Position numbers and translations under genes: made by a program | Assembly (NCBI RefSeq): GCF_001668675.1 | Contig: NZ_LZKQ01000110.1 | Coordinates: 1 to 40,794 of the forward strand | Reading direction: 5' to 3' | DNA: 40,794 bases | Source: Mycobacterium asiaticum | Lineage (GTDB): Bacteria; Actinomycetota; Actinomycetes; Mycobacteriales; Mycobacteriaceae | Notes under the pieces: model-generated | What the model was told of the DNA's origin: nothing | What the model saw: the letters and a program-made list of their open reading frames with translations, nothing else | Database searches by the model: none | Shown here: positions 38,253 to 40,794 of the stretch, piece after piece | Numbering within the stretch: the stretch's first letter is position 1 | How the letters are laid out: each line of letters begins with the position of its first letter

Positions 38253-39509
38253 GTGACCGATACGCCACGTGAATTCGACATCATTGTGTACGGAGCCACC
38301 GGGTTCGTGGGGAAGCTGACCGCCGACTACCTCGCCCGCGCCGGTCAAGACGCGAAGATCGCACTGGCGGGCAGATCGACCGAGCGGCTGGAGGCGGTCC
38401 GCAGATCCCTCGGGCCGTCCGCCCAATCCTGGCAATTGGTGACCGCCGACGCCTCATCGCAAGCCACGCTCGAGGAGATGGCCGCCCGCACCCGGGTCGT
38501 CATCACCACCGTCGGGCCTTACACCCATTACGGGCTGCCGCTGGTGGCCGCGTGCGCCGCCGCTGGGACCGACTACGCCGATCTGACCGGTGAGGCGATG
38601 TTCGTCCGGGAAAGCATCGACCAGTTCCACAAGCAGGCAGCCGACACCGGCGCCCGGATCGTGCACGCCTGCGGCTTCGACTCGATTCCGTCGGACATGA
38701 CGGTGTACGCGCTGTACCGGGCCGCGCGCGACGACGGCGCGGGTGAACTGGCCGACACCAACTTCGTGGTCCGCTCATTCAAGGGCGGGGCGTCCGGCGG
38801 CACCATCGCCTCGGTGTTGGAGGTGCTGCGCACCGCATCCCGCGACCCCGAGGCGCGCCGGCAGATGGCCGACCCGTACACCCTCAGTAGCGACCGCGGT
38901 GCGGAACCGGAGGTGGGCAAGCAACCGGACCTGCCGCTGCGGCGCGGCAGCCAGCTCGCCCCCGAACTCAGCGGTCTGTGGACGGCGGCTTTCCTGATGG
39001 CGCCCTACAACACCCGAATTGTTCGGCGCAGCAACGCTTTACTTGATTGGGCCTACGGGCGCCAGTTCCGTTACACCGAAACGATGAGCGTCGGCTCCTC
39101 ACCGCTCGCGCCGGTTGCGTCGGCCGCCATGACCGGCTTCGGCAACGCGATGTTCGCCGTCGGCAGCCGCTTTTTCCACCGCCTGCCGAGTGGATTGGTG
39201 GAGCGCGTCGTTCCCAAACCGGGTAGCGGCCCCAGTGAGGCGACCCGCGAGCGCGGCTTCTACAAAGTGGAGACCTACACCACGACCACCTCGGGCGCTC
39301 GCTATGTGGCTCGGATGGAACAGCGGGGCGACCCGGGCTACAAGGCGACATCGGTGCTGTTGGGCGAGTGTGGCCTCGCGTTGGCCAAAGACCGCGACAA
39401 GCTTTCCGACCTGCGCGGGGTCCTGACCCCCGCGGCGGCCATGGGTGATGCGCTGCTGGATCGTTTCCCGGCGGCAGGTGTCGTGTTACAGACCGAGAGA
39501 TTGACGTGA
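38253..39509 (+). CDS. Saccharopine-dehydrogenase-like trans-acting enoyl reductase family protein
   Basis: A 418-residue NAD(P)-binding protein, matching Rv2449c in place and length. The Rossmann loop is IIVYGATGFVGKLTADYLA (10-28). The paralogue Rv2953 is a trans-acting enoyl reductase for phthiocerol dimycocerosate lipids; I cannot tell whether this one acts on similar lipids. ATRERGFYKVETYTTTTSGARYVARMEQRGDPGYKATSVLLGE is the C-terminal conserved region. GTG 38253 lies 23 bases after the rpfE terminator. No membrane segment is clear. Confidence 0.85.
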   Translation: MTDTPREFDIIVYGATGFVGKLTADYLARAGQDAKIALAGRSTERLEAVRRSLGPSAQSWQLVTADASSQATLEEMAARTRVVITTVGPYTHYGLPLVAACAAAGTDYADLTGEAMFVRESIDQFHKQAADTGARIVHACGFDSIPSDMTVYALYRAARDDGAGELADTNFVVRSFKGGASGGTIASVLEVLRTASRDPEARRQMADPYTLSSDRGAEPEVGKQPDLPLRRGSQLAPELSGLWTAAFLMAPYNTRIVRRSNALLDWAYGRQFRYTETMSVGSSPLAPVASAAMTGFGNAMFAVGSRFFHRLPSGLVERVVPKPGSGPSEATRERGFYKVETYTTTTSGARYVARMEQRGDPGYKATSVLLGECGLALAKDRDKLSDLRGVLTPAAAMGDALLDRFPAAGVVLQTERLT

Positions 39510-39615
39510 CGTGGCGAGCGGAAAACCCCCCGCGCCGAGGGGTGCCCATCCGGGAGGCGTGAGTCTACTGTCGAAGATGCGACCCCCTACGAATTAACGA
39601 CGAAGGTGGAGAGCG

Positions 39616-40203
39616 ATGGCCGATCTCGACGATCTTTACCAGCAGATTCCGACCGCGGAGCTGGCAAGCCGGTTAGGCGCGGATCAAGGCGAGGTGGACA
39701 AGGCGGTGCACACGCTGGTGCCCGTCTTGCTCAGCGGGTTGCAGCACGGCAGCCAAGACCCCGAGCATGCCAGCCGGATCGAATCCGCGGCCAGCGGTCA
39801 CGCCGCCCGGGGCCTGCTTGACGCCGGCGGCGGCGGACCGACGCTGGACCAGGTCGACGAGAACGACGGACACCAGGCCGTCTCGACGCTGTTCGGCGGC
39901 AAAGACACCGACGAGGTCGCCTCGGCACTGGCCGGTAGCGGCGCGGGCAACAGCGACCTGCTCAAGCAGCTGCTCCCGGTGGTGCTGCCAATCGTGTTGG
40001 CCTACATCGGAAAACAACTCGGCTCCGGCAATACGCAGGAAACCGGCGCGCAGAAGGGTTCCGGCGGACTGGGCGACATACTCGGCAGCATCCTGGGTGG
40101 CGGCAACGACAAGGGGCTCGGCGGCATCCTCGGCAACGTGTTGAGCGGCAAGGGCGGCGGGCTCGGCGACATCCTCGGTGGTTTGCTGGGCGGGCGGAAA
40201 TAG
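39616..40203 (+). CDS. DUF937 domain protein with glycine-rich tail
   Basis: 195 residues. DLDDLYQQIPTAELASRLGADQGEVDKAVHTLVPVLLSGLQ and the HQAVSTLFGG segment are typical of DUF937 (YidB-like) proteins of unknown role. Residues 116-135 (LLKQLLPVVLPIVLAYIGKQL) are hydrophobic but probably a helix rather than a membrane span. The tail (150-195) is repeats of GGLGDILGSILGGG / GGILGNVLSGKGG, which look self-associating. Start ATG 39616 follows AGGTGGAG. No signal peptide. It is followed by a lectin gene 116 bases on. Confidence 0.85.
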   Translation: MADLDDLYQQIPTAELASRLGADQGEVDKAVHTLVPVLLSGLQHGSQDPEHASRIESAASGHAARGLLDAGGGGPTLDQVDENDGHQAVSTLFGGKDTDEVASALAGSGAGNSDLLKQLLPVVLPIVLAYIGKQLGSGNTQETGAQKGSGGLGDILGSILGGGNDKGLGGILGNVLSGKGGGLGDILGGLLGGRK

Positions 40204-40319
40204 CCAGCGTCACAACATAATTGCGCTGAGCCGAAGTCTGTTCCGGCAATTGCAGGATTAGTAGCCTCGCGGTCAGGGGTAGTACCAGAACCGAAATCGA
40301 CGCAACGAGAGGGAAAGTC

Positions 40320-40742
40320 ATGGCAGACACGCTCCAAGAAGGTCAGAAGCTGGTACGCGGCGAGTCGCTGGTCTCCAACAACGGGGCCTACACGCTCACC
40401 CTGCAAGATGACGGGAACCTGGTGCTTGCTTCACGCGGTAAGCCGCTGTGGGCCACCTCGACCAACGGTCAGGATGTGGTGCGCGCGGAGGTACAGCGCG
40501 ACGGCAACTTCGTCCTGTATACGGCCGACAAGCCAGTGTGGCACACCGACACCAAGGGCAAAAAGCAGGTCAGGCTCGTCCTGCAGGACGACCGCAATCT
40601 GGTGCTCTACGCCGCCGACGGCCCGGCCTGGGAGATGCCCTTGTCATCGAGATCCTCGGCGGCGGGCTCGGCCACCGGCTCGGGCGGCGGCGGTGCGTCG
40701 GTCTCGGTTTTGGTGGACCAGGCCGGGCCGTCGGCGGCGTAG
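40320..40742 (+). CDS. Bulb-type (D-mannose-binding) lectin, with altered C-terminal tail
   Basis: A 140-residue protein with one monocot-bulb-lectin domain made of three repeats holding the mannose-site motif QxDxNxVxY: QDDGNLVLA (29-37, last Tyr replaced by Ala), QRDGNFVLY (59-67) and QDDRNLVLY (89-97). No signal peptide is seen. M. smegmatis has a characterised single-domain mannose lectin of this type (MSMEG_3662). After GPAW (104) the tail EMPLSSRSSAAGSATGSGGGG… is the antisense reading of the convergent lectin gene's tail, and the stop lies inside an inverted repeat. ATG 40320 follows GAGGGAAAG. Confidence 0.85.
   Translation: MADTLQEGQKLVRGESLVSNNGAYTLTLQDDGNLVLASRGKPLWATSTNGQDVVRAEVQRDGNFVLYTADKPVWHTDTKGKKQVRLVLQDDRNLVLYAADGPAWEMPLSSRSSAAGSATGSGGGGASVSVLVDQAGPSAA
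40555..40631 (+). repeat. Inverted repeat, left arm (77 bases)
   Basis: Matches the reverse complement of 40718-40794 at 76 of 77 bases (A at 40564 against C on the minus strand). It codes the third lectin repeat of the plus-strand gene and, on the other strand, the stop of the minus-strand gene. The repeat may continue beyond the window. Confidence 0.95.
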
Positions 40743-40794
40743 AGCACCAGATTGCGGTCGTCCTGCAGGACGAGCCTGACCTGCGTTTTGCCCT
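40607..40794 (-). CDS. Second bulb-type lectin, C-terminal part (truncated by window end)
   Basis: On the minus strand the frame entering from the window end reads GKTQVRLVLQDDRNLVLY, then AADGPAWSTKTETDAPPPPEPVAEPAAEDLDDKGISQAGPSAA and stops at TAG (40609-40607). The first part is a third lectin repeat almost identical to that of the plus-strand gene (one Lys/Thr change). The Pro/Glu/Asp tail looks like a normal lectin tail. Its 3' end overlaps the plus-strand gene for 136 bases, tail to tail. Its start lies outside the window. Confidence 0.75.
   Translation of the reverse strand, partial: GKTQVRLVLQDDRNLVLYAADGPAWSTKTETDAPPPPEPVAEPAAEDLDDKGISQAGPSAA
40718..40794 (-). repeat. Inverted repeat, right arm (77 bases)
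   Basis: Reverse-complement partner of 40555-40631. The 86-base centre between the arms (40632-40717) is unique. Confidence 0.95.

Overview
The window is chromosomal DNA of a mycobacterium. It is GC-rich throughout, and its core gene order is, from my knowledge of that genome, the mirror image of the M. tuberculosis H37Rv block from about Rv2485c (lipQ) back to Rv2449c. Marker proteins also fit Mycobacterium: GlbO, RpfE, paired ClpP1/ClpP2, the 180-kDa-class NAD-glutamate dehydrogenase, and KorA/KorB. No insertion sequence, prophage or CRISPR array was seen. Several genes that H37Rv has here are missing (the IS6110 and Rv2472/Rv2473 genes, the genes between clpP2 and clpX, and Rv2451/Rv2452c). 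Other genes are present instead: a flavin oxidoreductase, a DUF937 protein and bulb-type lectins. This points to a non-tuberculous species that I cannot name.

Layout. 1-2.3 kb: the end of an unidentified gene, a secreted DUF732 protein, tRNA-Arg(UCU) and the esterase LipQ. 2.4-8.2 kb: a glycerolipid block of a WS/DGAT acyltransferase, PlsC (HAD phosphatase plus acyltransferase with a Lys/Ala tail) and PlsB2. 8.2-16.5 kb: a pair of DnaA-box-like sites, an SSB-like protein, the ribosome-bound ABC-F factor EttA, the giant GDH, a hot-dog thioesterase and a conserved unknown. 16.5-19.6 kb (minus strand): the flavin oxidoreductase, alpha-glucosidase AglA and truncated haemoglobin GlbO. 19.7-21.9 kb: an HNH protein, a probable small cytochrome aa3 subunit (CtaJ), a DUF5130-type protein and an unknown protein with an HEERH zinc-protease-like motif. 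21.9-26.6 kb: PepN (minus), then divergently a CPWC thioredoxin-fold protein behind a SigH-type promoter, RpiB and an Fpg/Nei glycosylase. 26.7-28.5 kb: a tiny secreted protein, LipP, tRNA-Gly(UCC) and tRNA-Pro(UGG). 28.5-33.1 kb: the protein quality-control block tig-clpP1-clpP2-clpX. 33.3-37 kb: the operon korA-korB-mobA. 37-38.2 kb: a 636-base non-coding leader followed by rpfE. 38.2-40.8 kb: a saccharopine-dehydrogenase-like reductase, a DUF937 protein and a bulb-type lectin. The lectin runs tail-to-tail into a second lectin gene on the other strand that is cut by the window end.

How the genes work together. PlsB2 and PlsC make lyso- and phosphatidic acid, the WS/DGAT protein can add the last acyl chain of triacylglycerol, and LipQ/LipP are candidate ester hydrolases. 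Trigger factor, ClpP1P2 and ClpX form the folding and proteolysis line. GDH and KorAB both act at the 2-oxoglutarate node. The most unusual structure is at the right end. Two 77-base inverted repeats (76/77 matches) around an 86-base centre lie inside the 3' ends of the two convergent lectin genes. Both orientations of the centre would be open in frame for both genes, so it could act as an invertible C-terminal tail. The rpfE leader is the second place to look: it has a Crp/MtrA-like site, several hairpins and a palindrome.
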